From positions 124,001 through 188,000 of the forward strand of contig NZ_JAKGAN010000006.1 in NCBI RefSeq assembly GCF_023061135.1: a stretch of 64,000 nucleotides of DNA, read 5' to 3'. This document shows, one piece after another, positions 7,458-15,901 of the stretch (position 1 is its first letter; the number at the start of each line of letters is the position of its first letter). The DNA comes from Chromohalobacter sarecensis. GTDB lineage: Bacteria > Pseudomonadota > Gammaproteobacteria > Pseudomonadales > Halomonadaceae. The translations under genes were made by a program, and so were the position numbers. The notes under the pieces were generated by a model. It ran no database searches. It was given only the letters and a program-made list of their open reading frames with translations, and was not told where the DNA came from.

Positions 7458-9926
7458 TTGGCTCCACATACCTTGCCTCCGTCGCTAACCGAGTTACTGG
7501 AAGTAACAGGCATTGCACTCACGATTGCCGATGGCGACCAGCCTGGCTGCCCCTTGATATTCGTCAACAAGGGCTTTGAGCAGCTTACCGGCTATACCCG
7601 CGAGGAAGTGTTGGGGCGCGCCTGCCGACTGCTGCAGACAGGTGATGCAGACCCGGAGGCCAACCACCGTCTGCAGCGTGCCATCGATGAACGCACACCG
7701 CTAACGCTGACCCTCGAAAACCGTCGCAAGGACGGCACAGGTTTCGACAGCGAACTAATGCTGGCGCCGCTATACAGCCAGGAAGGGCATTGCTACCTGG
7801 TCAGCATGCAGCGTGACATCAATGAAAAGCCTCGATCGCGCACCCGTTGGCAGATTCAAAGCCGTCTCCTGGAACAGCTCAGTGCCCAGGCACCCGGCGT
7901 GCTGTTTCAGTATCGGCAATGGCCTAACGGCGAGGGCAAATTCCTCTATATCAGCAACCGACTAGCCGACTATTGCGGCATCGACCGCGACGCCTTGCAA
8001 AAAGACGCCGAAACATTATTAGCCCGGATCGCTCCAGAGGATCGACTGCAGCTGCGCAATGCACTTACATGCTCCGCCACGTCACTCAGGCTATGGCAAA
8101 GGGTCTTTCGTTATCATCACCCCACTCGGGGGCTGCGCTGGCTGGAATGCGCCGCCATGCCCACACGCCTCACCAACGGAGGCACACTGTGGCATGGCTA
8201 TTTGACCGATGTTACCGCACGCAAGCTTGCGACAGAGCGCATGGCACTGGCAGAGACGGTTTTCGACAGCACCCATGACGGCATCCTCGTGACCGATGCC
8301 GACAAATGCATCATCGATGTCAATCCCGCCTTCACGCAGTTGACCGGATACAGTGCCGAAGAAGCCTTAGGGCGCACGCCCCACTTACTGTCCTCGGGCA
8401 AGCACAATGCACAGTTCTATACCAGCCTGTTCACTACCGTACACCAGCACGGATACTGGACGGGCGATATCTGGAACGTTCGCAAGGACGGTAGTCAGCT
8501 CATCGAGAGCGTCACCATCTCGGCGATCTACGATGCTCAGGGCGCCATCACGCATTACATCGCCGTATTCCGCGATATCACCCAGAAGCATCTGAAACAG
8601 GCACGCCTGGAGCGGCGCGCTACCTATGATCCACTCACCAGCCTGTTCAATCGCGATCATTTTGGCGGTGCGCTGGAAAATCTGCTCTCCGGGCTTTCCT
8701 ACACCGGCATCGGGATCGCCGTACTATTCATCGATCTCGACGACTTCAAGCCGATCAACGATACATACGGCCACGCGGCAGGCGATGAAGCCTTGGTGAT
8801 CATCGCCCAGCGGCTCAAGCAACAAACACGCAGCACCGATCTGGTCGCACGGCTAGGCGGCGACGAATTCGTCATTGCCCTGGCGGGCATGCGCAGCGCA
8901 GAAAAAGCCGAGAAGGTCGCCTTCAAGATCCTCGACGACTTGATCAGCCCCATCCACCTGCGCAACGAGCACAGCATCACGCTCTCGGCTTCCGTGGGGG
9001 TCGCCTATACCCAGGACAGCCAATTCGCCGCGAACGCGTTGATCGCCGCCGCCGACAGCGCCATGTACGAAGCCAAGGGGCAAGGTAAGAACCGCGTCGC
9101 GATGAGCCAGCGCCACCCAAGCGATGGTGCCGATCTCTATACGCGCTTGCAGAGCGCCCTGGAGCAAGAGGAATTGGCGCTGTTCTATCAGCCCATCCTG
9201 TCGCTGGCAGACGAGCGCATCGTCAGCTTCGAAGCGCTGGTGCGCTGGTATCATCCCGAGCAGGGCCTGCTCGCACCGCACCATTTCATCGATATCGTCA
9301 ATCACTCCTCGCTGGAACGTGCCTACAGTACCTGGCTCGTCCATCAGGCCGCGCGCACCGCTCAACGCTTTCAAGCATGCGACATGGAAGTCACCGTGAG
9401 CATCAACGTCACCCGCGACCAGGTCGAATCCGGCCAGCTCGCCGAAGACATGGCACAGGCACGCAAACGCCATGCCCTCGCCTCGCCGTTCCTCAATGTC
9501 GAGGTCGTAGAGACCGCCCAATTCCATGATCTCGACCTGGCCTACAACCAGCTCCAGCACGCACGACAACTCGGCGCCCAGATTGCCCTCGACGACTTCG
9601 GCTCCGGCGTCTCATCGCTGACATACGCTAGCCAGCTTCCCATCGATATCGTCAAAATCGATCAGGCAGTCATTCGCCACCTCGTCGAGCGTCCGCAACA
9701 ACGTCGTTTCGTCAGCGGTATCATCGACATGGCGCATGCCATGCAACGCATCGTACTGGCCGAAGGCGTCGAAACCCCCGAGCAGCTCGAGGTACTGCGT
9801 CAACTGGGCTGCGACATGGCGCAAGGCTTTCTTATCGGCCATCCCCTGCCAAGCGATGAGCTCGAAGCGCACTACCTTGCCGGCACGTCCCAACTTCTCT
9901 ATCCACTGGCGTTACAGGCGCAATAA
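7458..9926 (+). CDS. LOV/PAS-PAS-PAS-GGDEF-EAL cyclic-di-GMP signalling protein
   Basis: Predicted cytoplasmic c-di-GMP enzyme of 822 residues without membrane segments. The start is a TTG with GAGG about 10 bases upstream; an ATG 90 bases earlier (7368) has no ribosome-binding site but cannot be excluded. Domain 1 (about residues 10-125) is LOV-like: GRACRLLQ places a Cys at 56 where flavin adduct cysteines lie, with Gln60, Asn88 and Gln118 conserved. The usual Asn/Asp before the Cys is Ala55, and the second flavin Asn is Ser98. Two further PAS domains follow (about 140-260 and 265-385). GGDEF is intact at 467-471, with an RSTD inhibitory site five residues before it. EAL is intact (EALVRW at 592, DDFGSG, AEGVETPEQL). 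Both activities are therefore possible. Confidence 0.9.
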   Translation: MAPHTLPPSLTELLEVTGIALTIADGDQPGCPLIFVNKGFEQLTGYTREEVLGRACRLLQTGDADPEANHRLQRAIDERTPLTLTLENRRKDGTGFDSELMLAPLYSQEGHCYLVSMQRDINEKPRSRTRWQIQSRLLEQLSAQAPGVLFQYRQWPNGEGKFLYISNRLADYCGIDRDALQKDAETLLARIAPEDRLQLRNALTCSATSLRLWQRVFRYHHPTRGLRWLECAAMPTRLTNGGTLWHGYLTDVTARKLATERMALAETVFDSTHDGILVTDADKCIIDVNPAFTQLTGYSAEEALGRTPHLLSSGKHNAQFYTSLFTTVHQHGYWTGDIWNVRKDGSQLIESVTISAIYDAQGAITHYIAVFRDITQKHLKQARLERRATYDPLTSLFNRDHFGGALENLLSGLSYTGIGIAVLFIDLDDFKPINDTYGHAAGDEALVIIAQRLKQQTRSTDLVARLGGDEFVIALAGMRSAEKAEKVAFKILDDLISPIHLRNEHSITLSASVGVAYTQDSQFAANALIAAADSAMYEAKGQGKNRVAMSQRHPSDGADLYTRLQSALEQEELALFYQPILSLADERIVSFEALVRWYHPEQGLLAPHHFIDIVNHSSLERAYSTWLVHQAARTAQRFQACDMEVTVSINVTRDQVESGQLAEDMAQARKRHALASPFLNVEVVETAQFHDLDLAYNQLQHARQLGAQIALDDFGSGVSSLTYASQLPIDIVKIDQAVIRHLVERPQQRRFVSGIIDMAHAMQRIVLAEGVETPEQLEVLRQLGCDMAQGFLIGHPLPSDELEAHYLAGTSQLLYPLALQAQ

Positions 9927-9950
9927 AGGCGCGCCGGAGCATGCCACGGG

Positions 9951-9979
9951 TTTATCCCGAGCCCCGGTACGCTTATAAT
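9951..9979 (+). promoter_or_regulatory. Probable sigma-70 promoter of the tRNA-Arg gene
   Basis: A perfect -10 hexamer TATAAT lies at 9974-9979, 14 bases before the mature tRNA 5' end. A weak -35 candidate (TTTATC) is 17 bases upstream. The -10 is convincing, the -35 is not. Confidence 0.6.
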
Positions 9980-9993
9980 ACCGACCCCGCCGC

Positions 9994-10070
9994 GCCCCTA
10001 TAGCTCAGCTGGATAGAGCGTCCCCCTCCTAAGGGGAAGGCCTCAGGTTCGAATCCTGATGGGGGCACCA
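9994..10070 (+). tRNA. tRNA-Arg, anticodon CCT
   Basis: 77 bases that fold into a full cloverleaf. The acceptor stem GCCCCTA pairs with TGGGGGC, and the D arm is AGCTC...GAGC. The anticodon stem TCCCC/GGGGA has loop CTCCTAA (anticodon CCT at 10028-10030, reading AGG), and the T arm is TCAGG-TTCGAAT-CCTGA. The discriminator is A and CCA is encoded. A TATAAT box lies upstream and a terminator follows 20 bases downstream, so it is probably a single-gene transcript. Confidence 0.97.
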
Positions 10071-10090
10071 TCGCGCCTCAAGCACCGACG

Positions 10091-10122
10091 CCAAGACACC
10101 TTCTAGAGACGTCTTGGTTTTT
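10091..10122 (+). terminator. Intrinsic terminator after tRNA-Arg
   Basis: Stem CCAAGAC / GTCTTGG with a 12-base loop, followed directly by TTTTT. Confidence 0.85.
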
Positions 10123-10254
10123 GTCTCGTGACAGTCCTTTCAAAGCGTTATTCATTCGAATTTTTATTATAAATATTGTTAATATTGTAACAATTGCGTA
10201 ACATCCCGACGCCTTTTAAGGCTAATTAAAATTCGATTTACGCAAGGGAATCCC

Positions 10255-10770
10255 ATGAATCTAAAAATGACTGCGATCGCAATGAGCGCAGCAGGTATGG
10301 TGTCACTGTCTGGCTGCGCCAGCATCGTCGGTGACAAAGATCAGCAAATCACGATCAATAGCACGCCATCTCAGGCAGACCTAGTGATCACGGACGAAAC
10401 CAATCAGGAAATTTTTCAGGGAGAAACGCCGACGACCGTCACGCTAAAGAAGGCGGATGGCTCCTACTTCGGAGGCAAGGACTATAGCGTCACTCTCAGT
10501 AAAGACGGCTATGAATCACGGGCCATCTCTATTTCCAGCTCACCCAATGGCTGGTACATCGGGGGGAACATTCTCTTCGGCGGCCTCATTGGCTGGTTGA
10601 TCGTGGATCCACTGACAGGCGCCATGTATACGCTTAGCCCCGATGAGATCAACGGCAACTTGGGAGAGAGCGTCGCCCAGCATGAAGGCTCTCAAGAGCT
10701 GAACCTGGTACTTCTCAAGGACGTTCCCGACGACTTGCGCAACGATATGCAGCTCCTGGGGAAAATCTAA
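10255..10770 (+). CDS. Lipoprotein with PEGA-like beta domain, function unknown
   Basis: 171-residue predicted lipoprotein: a signal peptide with lipobox LSGC (Cys22) and Ala at +2, suggesting outer-membrane sorting. The mature part begins ASIVGDKDQQITINSTPSQA, which fits small PEGA-type surface domains. A central hydrophobic, glycine-rich patch (GGNILFGGLIGWLIVDP) follows, typical of a family of small GIGWLxxD lipoproteins. AAGGGA precedes the ATG. The upstream 150 bases are unusually AT-rich for this genome (a run of TTATTATAAATATTG). No operon partner. Confidence 0.75.
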   Translation: MNLKMTAIAMSAAGMVSLSGCASIVGDKDQQITINSTPSQADLVITDETNQEIFQGETPTTVTLKKADGSYFGGKDYSVTLSKDGYESRAISISSSPNGWYIGGNILFGGLIGWLIVDPLTGAMYTLSPDEINGNLGESVAQHEGSQELNLVLLKDVPDDLRNDMQLLGKI

Positions 10771-10918
10771 ACTGCCCATTGGGGTCGCGCCCCAGCGGCC
10801 CCAATAGCCCTCCCTTTACCAGATAAACCTAATTTCCTCGATACCGAATACTGCGACACCCATTGTCGCTACCTTCCTCGATACTCCTTGCCTACCTCAA
10901 CGTGCAATGGAGTTCGGT

Positions 10919-11626
10919 ATGCGCAAAGGAGTGGTGACGCAGTTGGCGTCGTATATCGCACGCAAGAAAGGTAATACCGAGAACGCAGCAGCACGAGCAT
11001 TGAAAGATGAGCAGCTCGCGTTGTGGATGTCGGATCGCGATCACTGGCGGGATAGCTGTCCGTTGAATGCCGATCTTGCCGATAGCCTCACGCTTATCCC
11101 TGTCATCGACGATCGCGTGGCGACAGCTACCACCGATGGGCGCAGCATCTATTTCGATGCACGTTTCAGTGCGCCGCTCGACGCAGAGCATCGCCGTTAT
11201 CTACAGGCGCACCTGACCTGGCACTGTGCCTTGGGCTATCTACTTCCTGCCTCATCGTCCTCCGATATGTGGCACCTGGCGTGGGACCATGAGATCAACA
11301 GTTTGCTATTGCAGCAGGGTTATATGCTGCCGACTTCGGCCGTATTGTTCTTCTCGAAAGTCCCGTATCCCGCTCACGAAGTGCATGACTGGCTACTCAC
11401 TCACCCGGCGCTTGAACAGGAAGTCACGACCGACCGCCTGTATGAAGAGTGCGTCATACCACTCCCTTCATCACAAGCTAGCCTCGACACAGATTTCACA
11501 CCGACGCCGCCCGACAGCAGGCTCGTCGAGACATGGCGCTCGCACACTCGGATGCTCGCCAATGACTATCGGTGGACCCACCATCTGCCTGCCCCCATCG
11601 CGACACGTTTGAAGCATTTGTCATAG
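10919..11626 (+). CDS. DUF2201-like putative metallopeptidase-domain protein, truncated and without catalytic Glu
   Basis: 235-residue cytoplasmic protein. The segment HLTWHCALGY followed by MWHLAWDHEINSLLLQQGY resembles the N-terminal putative metallopeptidase domain of DUF2201/VWA-like proteins, which normally read HExxHxALGH...W..A.D..IN. Here both His of HxxxH remain but the Glu is Leu and the third His is Tyr. The C-terminal VWA-like half of the family is absent. The start at 10919 has GGAG at a good distance; the ATG at 10907 does not. The WYL regulator gene follows 98 bases later. The family assignment is from motif resemblance only. Confidence 0.55.
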   Translation: MRKGVVTQLASYIARKKGNTENAAARALKDEQLALWMSDRDHWRDSCPLNADLADSLTLIPVIDDRVATATTDGRSIYFDARFSAPLDAEHRRYLQAHLTWHCALGYLLPASSSSDMWHLAWDHEINSLLLQQGYMLPTSAVLFFSKVPYPAHEVHDWLLTHPALEQEVTTDRLYEECVIPLPSSQASLDTDFTPTPPDSRLVETWRSHTRMLANDYRWTHHLPAPIATRLKHLS

Positions 11627-11724
11627 CACGACATGGCGGACCGAATACCCGAATATTCTAAAGAAAATCAATTCAAGGCCGATGACTACTATGTAATAAA
11701 ACGTAACTCTTCTCCGAGGACTCC

Positions 11725-12759
11725 ATGCCCCACGTTCGCGATACGCTCTTTCGTTACCTGACCCTGTTGCAGCTAATTCCCCGCAGTCCGGGCCGCATCG
11801 CGACCCCTGTATTGCTGGAGAAGCTTCGTGAACGCGGTTTCATGGTCGATGCTCGCTCGCTGCAACGCGATCTTCGCGACAAATTGGCGCTGCACTTTCC
11901 CTTGATCTGCGATGATACACAAAAACCCTTTCGCTGGTATTTCGACCGTCAGTTTCAAGGCAACCTCCCGGCCCTGGATTTACCCAGCGCCCTCACGCTC
12001 ATCCTTGCCGAAGAATATCTCAAGGGCATTCTGCCCCCCGTGGTGCTGGGGCAGTTGTCTCACCAGTTCGCCGATGCGCACCGGTTACTCGACGACCTGG
12101 AAGGCAACAGCTTGAACCAATGGAGGAAGCGTGTTCGGGCCATTCCCAACGGCAAAGCTCTGATGCCCGCCGCCGTTGATGCCTTTAGCTGGCAATGCGT
12201 CGCGCAAGCCTTGCTGGAAAACAAGGCCATCGAGGTACGCTACCTTTCGCGGAGTCGTGAGGAGTACAAGATACTGATTCTTCATCCACAGGGACTCGTC
12301 ACCCGTCACAGTGTTACCTATGTCGTGGCGACGGTGGAGGAATACAGCGACCTGCGTCAGTTCGCATTACACCGAATACATCAAGCGACCATTAGTCATA
12401 TGCCGTGGCGCGAAACCCCGGGATTCGATCTCGATACGTATATCGCCGATGGTGCTTTCGGTTATCGACAATCGCGCGATGATGTACACCTGATTGCCAA
12501 TGTCGCCCCTCAAGTCGCCTGGCTATTGACCGAAACACCGTTAGCGAGTGAGCAAGAATTGACGCCGCTGCCGCATAGTCAGTGGCAGCGACTGAGCGTC
12601 GAATTACCCGACGACCAGCAAACACTCTGGTGGCTGAAAGGCATGGGCGCCAATGTGGAGGTGCTGGAACCCTGTGCCTGGCGTGAGGAAATACGTGACG
12701 ATGCCCGCCGCATTCTGGCGCAATCATCCTTGAAAACACCCATGGAAACCGAGACGTAG
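11725..12759 (+). CDS. WYL-domain transcriptional regulator
   Basis: 344-residue protein with an N-terminal winged-helix region (RYLTLLQLIPRSPGRIATPVLLEKLRERG, then DARSLQRDLRDKL). The C-terminal WYL domain covers about 165-240 (IEVRYLSRSREEYKILILHPQGLVTRHSVTYVVATV...), with the WYL triad itself replaced by VTYVVA. A WCX-like C-terminal extension follows. WYL regulators bind nucleotide or nucleic-acid ligands and often control stress, repair or defence genes. GAGGA lies five bases before the ATG. The nearest gene is the metallopeptidase-like one upstream; no defence operon is visible here. Confidence 0.85.
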   Translation: MPHVRDTLFRYLTLLQLIPRSPGRIATPVLLEKLRERGFMVDARSLQRDLRDKLALHFPLICDDTQKPFRWYFDRQFQGNLPALDLPSALTLILAEEYLKGILPPVVLGQLSHQFADAHRLLDDLEGNSLNQWRKRVRAIPNGKALMPAAVDAFSWQCVAQALLENKAIEVRYLSRSREEYKILILHPQGLVTRHSVTYVVATVEEYSDLRQFALHRIHQATISHMPWRETPGFDLDTYIADGAFGYRQSRDDVHLIANVAPQVAWLLTETPLASEQELTPLPHSQWQRLSVELPDDQQTLWWLKGMGANVEVLEPCAWREEIRDDARRILAQSSLKTPMETET

Positions 12760-12820
12760 CATCCTGCCATTTCCATACATATTCTTACTAAAAAGTATCA
12801 AACTTTATACATGCTCATTA

Positions 12821-12850
12821 AAAAGCCGGCTCGCAATGAGCCGGCTTCGT
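12821..12850 (-). terminator. Terminator after the porin gene, possibly bidirectional
   Basis: Perfect 9-bp stem AGCCGGCTC / GAGCCGGCT with loop GCAAT. On the minus strand it is followed by TTTTTAA, a good terminator for the porin. On the plus strand it is followed by TCGTTTT and could serve the WYL gene. Confidence 0.85.
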
Positions 12851-12889
12851 TTTGGCCGCGATCTTCAAGATCGCTGAGGCATCGACAGC

Positions 12890-13987
12890 TTAGAAGCTGT
12901 AGACAGCACCCACGGCAACGCCGTCACCTTCGTCGTTAGTACGATCGTACTGCGCGTACTCAACGAAGGTGTACATAGCCGGAGATAGGTTGTACGTAGC
13001 GCCCAACGAAAATTCGTTGAAGCTGTCGTCACCACCGGAATCAACCACGTTGGCCACTTCTTCGTCGGCATCGACGCGCTGATAGGCACCGTAGACATCA
13101 CCGAAGCCATAGCCGTAACGTGCACCCAGCGCATAGCGCATGATGTCACCGCTATCGTCTGCATAGTCGACGTCGGTGTTTTCCACCTTGGCGGACAGAC
13201 GCAGCGCGTCCATGGTGTACTGAGCATTCACACCATAGGCCTTGGCGCTATATTCATCACCAGTGGTTTCATCACGAAGATCGTAGTTATCGAGATCGTC
13301 ATAGACACCGGCAATTGAGAACGCGCCAACGGTATACTTCAGACCACCGAAGAACGAAGCATTCGAGCCATTGCTGGAGATATCAGGGTTAGCGCCGTTA
13401 GCGTTGAACTCGTCTTCGGCATCGCCTTTGTACTGGCTACCCACGGCAAACTGCAGGCCACCAAGGGACGGAGACATATACTGAATCTTGTCACCTTCGC
13501 GATCAGTATCGACAGTATCGCTCAAGGTGCCGCCATAGAGACCACCCAAATCAGTGGTAGAGTCGGAGACATCGAAGTATTCGTTGTTGGTGATCGGATC
13601 CTGGACCCAGTCATCAATCAGCGGATCCCAGGAACCAACACGGGCATCACCGAAGTTACCCTTCAGGCCCATGTAGGCTTGGTCGCCAGAATTTAGACCA
13701 CCACCGATCTTTTCTTCATCGGCGTTATGCTCGAACTCGGCCTTGAAGTAGCCGGTCAGGCCCGGATTGATGATGTGCTGACCAGAGAAGCCGACGGTCG
13801 AGCCGTTGTCGAACAGCTCGTCTTCTGAGTCACCGGCAGCATTATCGAGTGATTTGTAGGCAATCTGAATGTTGCCGTACAGGTCGAGCTGCGTACCGTC
13901 TTGGTTGTAGATGGTGGCAGCCTGGGCAGCACCTGCTGAAGCACCGATGGCGCCGGCAACGGCAGTCGCTAAAAGTGTCTTTTTCAT
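12890..13987 (-). CDS. Gram-negative general porin (trimeric OmpC/OmpF type)
   Basis: Outer-membrane diffusion channel. The start MKKTLLATAVAGAIGASAGA is a classical signal peptide cleaved after AQA. The mature sequence starts ATIYNQDGTQLDLYGNIQIAY, the first beta strand, and ends in an aromatic residue (GAVYSF), the signature for BAM insertion. Of 365 residues, Asp and Glu are very frequent in the loops (GDSEDELFDNG, DTDREGDK, DDSGDIM), as expected for a halophile's surface protein. It is probably strongly expressed. A terminator follows and there is a long untranslated gap upstream. Confidence 0.9.
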   Translation of the reverse strand: MKKTLLATAVAGAIGASAGAAQAATIYNQDGTQLDLYGNIQIAYKSLDNAAGDSEDELFDNGSTVGFSGQHIINPGLTGYFKAEFEHNADEEKIGGGLNSGDQAYMGLKGNFGDARVGSWDPLIDDWVQDPITNNEYFDVSDSTTDLGGLYGGTLSDTVDTDREGDKIQYMSPSLGGLQFAVGSQYKGDAEDEFNANGANPDISSNGSNASFFGGLKYTVGAFSIAGVYDDLDNYDLRDETTGDEYSAKAYGVNAQYTMDALRLSAKVENTDVDYADDSGDIMRYALGARYGYGFGDVYGAYQRVDADEEVANVVDSGGDDSFNEFSLGATYNLSPAMYTFVEYAQYDRTNDEGDGVAVGAVYSF

Positions 13988-14415
13988 CGCGATATATTCC
14001 TTAACTAGCTTACTGTTCGATCGTGTCTGCAAATGCAGTCGGCTTTCGACCCGGTCTGTTTTTTCAGCGGCTTGCTAAGGCAACACCGCGACGAGTTCGT
14101 AAAGCCTTGTTGTTATCCAATGCTCGCAGAGAAACCTTATACCGGTCTTTTGGAGAACGCAACAAGAAAAAAACACTGTTTTCCTTCCGCGCTTCCTGTC
14201 GATTCGGTCAAGATCACCTCCCCCGCGAGCCGGCCTCGAAAGGCCTGGAAGCCACTCTACGCCGCCAATATGACATTGGCGTGACGTCAGCGACACGCTC
14301 ATCTTTACGATTCAAGGCTCTCTCTGGCAAGAGGCAATCCGCAATGAAGGCGAGTTTTACTACAAAAGTCGCATAACGCGGATGTAACCACCATCCGGCG
14401 CTGAAAACATGGCAA
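13988..14415. other. Long intergenic region upstream of the porin gene
   Basis: About 430 bases without a convincing gene. An open frame on the plus strand (14023-14376) has no ribosome-binding site and no recognisable product. The region must hold the porin promoter and any regulatory sites, but I could not assign a clear -35/-10 or an OmpR-type site by eye. Confidence 0.5.
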
Positions 14416-14447
14416 TAAAAAAGGGGCTTGCGCCCCTCTTTTTCGAT
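14416..14447 (-). terminator. Terminator after the proQ-like gene
   Basis: Stem AGGGGC / GCCCCT with loop TTGC. It is flanked by A-run and T-run on both sides, so on the minus strand the stem is followed by TTTTTTATT. Lies 16 bases past the stop codon. Confidence 0.85.
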
Positions 14448-14462
14448 ACTTTCATCCGATTT

Positions 14463-15245
14463 TCATCGGCCATGCTTGGCGAGCAACTGGCTCAACTTGC
14501 GCTCTAGCTGCTCGGATTCCTTGCGCTCGCTGTGCTGCTTCTGCTGTTTTTTCTGCTTCTTCGTGAGCTCATCGAGCTGCTTGCGGGCGTGACGTGCCTC
14601 GCCCTCGGTCACGCCACCGGCCGGCTGGCCGTCAAGATCCACCCGCATCACGTCGGCACGCACTGCCTTAAGATAGCGCGGCAAGTGCACATAGCACGCC
14701 AGGGCGCGACGCACGAGCTTCTCCGGCCAGGGCTCGCGCGCCACCAAGTCGAGATGAATGCCCGTCTTGAGCGGCTGAGTGTGACCCTTGAAGAAGGTGT
14801 CCGGATAGCGCTGGTACCACTGCGCCAGCAACGACTGGGGAGAAGGCGGCTCATGTTCCGCGCCCAGTGCCAGACTGGCCTGCGGAATCTCGCTCTCCGC
14901 CTCGCCAGTGGGCTGGCTGTGATCGTCTGATGGAGAGGCAAGGGCGGAAGGCGCGTGATCTTCGGTGGCTTCTCCCGTCGGCCGACGCGGGCCACGAAAC
15001 GCGATGGGCCCAAGCCCTCTGGCTTTCGCCCCGGCGTCAGGCAGTTCCGCCTGAGTGGCGGGCGTCTGGGTATCGTCGGGCTCCAGCTCGGCAAGCGCCA
15101 AGAGGCGCTCACGCAGGGCACGGTTTTCCGACTCAAGCGCCGTGACCTTTCCACGGGCCGCCTCAAGGTCGGCCCGGCAGGCTTCGGCTTGATGTTCCAA
15201 TGCCCTGAACAGGGCGTCTGCGTGGTCGGTCAGCAAGGCGAGCAC
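14463..15245 (-). CDS. ProQ/FinO-domain RNA chaperone
   Basis: 260-residue RNA-binding protein. Residues 1-55 form a coiled-coil helix (ALESENRALRERLLALAELE). A low-complexity acidic and Pro/Ser-rich linker follows (about 56-135). The ProQ/FinO domain is at about 140-225 (YQRYPDTFFKGHTQPLKTGI, RRALACYVHLPRYLKAVRAD, DGQPAGGVTEGEARHARKQL). A Lys/Gln-rich tail ends the protein (KKQKKQQKQHSERKE). Family members bind structured 3' ends of mRNAs and small RNAs. E. coli ProQ has the FinO domain at the N-terminus, so this C-terminal placement with a coiled coil is a different architecture, and I do not use the proQ symbol. Confidence 0.85.
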   Translation of the reverse strand: MLALLTDHADALFRALEHQAEACRADLEAARGKVTALESENRALRERLLALAELEPDDTQTPATQAELPDAGAKARGLGPIAFRGPRRPTGEATEDHAPSALASPSDDHSQPTGEAESEIPQASLALGAEHEPPSPQSLLAQWYQRYPDTFFKGHTQPLKTGIHLDLVAREPWPEKLVRRALACYVHLPRYLKAVRADVMRVDLDGQPAGGVTEGEARHARKQLDELTKKQKKQQKQHSERKESEQLERKLSQLLAKHGR

Positions 15246-15364
15246 TCCCTGATTGCCTTGAACGAACGCTGGGCCTCGAATCGTCTACGCTGCGTCGCGA
15301 CAGACAGGCCCGGCCCATGCGGGCTACCGGGTAAGTCTGTGCCAGCTTCGCCGCGCTGGCAACC

Positions 15365-15901
15365 TCATCGCCGCTCGTAATGCACGAACGCATAGTCGGG
15401 CTTGCCATCACCGCCCTGGCCCGGCACACGCTGGGTTTCCTGCCAATGCGTGGTATCGAAGGCAGGAAACCAAGCATCGCCGTCCACCGCGACATCGACC
15501 TCGGTCAGATAGAGCCGCGTGGCGCAAGGCAGGGCCGCGGCGAATATCTCGCCACCGCCGATCACGCAGATATCCTCGACACCCTCGATAATGGCCTGGC
15601 CATCGGCCATCTCGAGAGCACTGGCCAGATCATGGCAGACGCTGATTCCGTCATGGAAATAGCCACGATCACGCGTGACAACGATATTCAGGCGTCCCGG
15701 TAACGGCTTACCGATGGACTCGAACGTCTTGCGCCCCATGACCAACGGTTTGTTCATGGTCACGCGCTTGAAGAACTTGAGATCTTCCGGCAGGTGCCAC
15801 GGCATTTTGTTATCGACACCGATGACACGCTCTCGCGACATCGCCGCCACCAGGGCGATGGGCACCACCGTATCGACACAGGCGTTGGTGGGCTCGTTCA
15901 T
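15365..15901 (-). CDS. folA: Dihydrofolate reductase
   Basis: NADPH-dependent reduction of dihydrofolate to tetrahydrofolate. The 178-residue protein carries [20 protein letters not shown] (substrate and Met20 loop), [21 protein letters not shown] with the catalytic acidic residue, [18 protein letters not shown] and [12 protein letters not shown]. There is a short N-terminal extension ([12 protein letters not shown]) before the core. Its start overlaps the thyA stop by four bases, so folA follows thyA in one transcript. This makes metabolic sense because ThyA turns methylene-tetrahydrofolate into dihydrofolate. Confidence 0.97.
   Translation of the reverse strand: MNEPTNACVDTVVPIALVAAMSRERVIGVDNKMPWHLPEDLKFFKRVTMNKPLVMGRKTFESIGKPLPGRLNIVVTRDRGYFHDGISVCHDLASALEMADGQAIIEGVEDICVIGGGEIFAAALPCATRLYLTEVDVAVDGDAWFPAFDTTHWQETQRVPGQGGDGKPDYAFVHYERR

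Noticed and set aside
9994-10070. Attachment site duplicated at the end of the 10-12.8 kb stretch
   Set aside because: No second copy of the tRNA 3' end was found by eye down to 12.9 kb, and no integrase gene exists in the window.
14023-14376. 117-codon frame in the porin upstream region
   Set aside because: No ribosome-binding site, skewed composition with basic residues, and it overlaps the likely porin promoter and leader.
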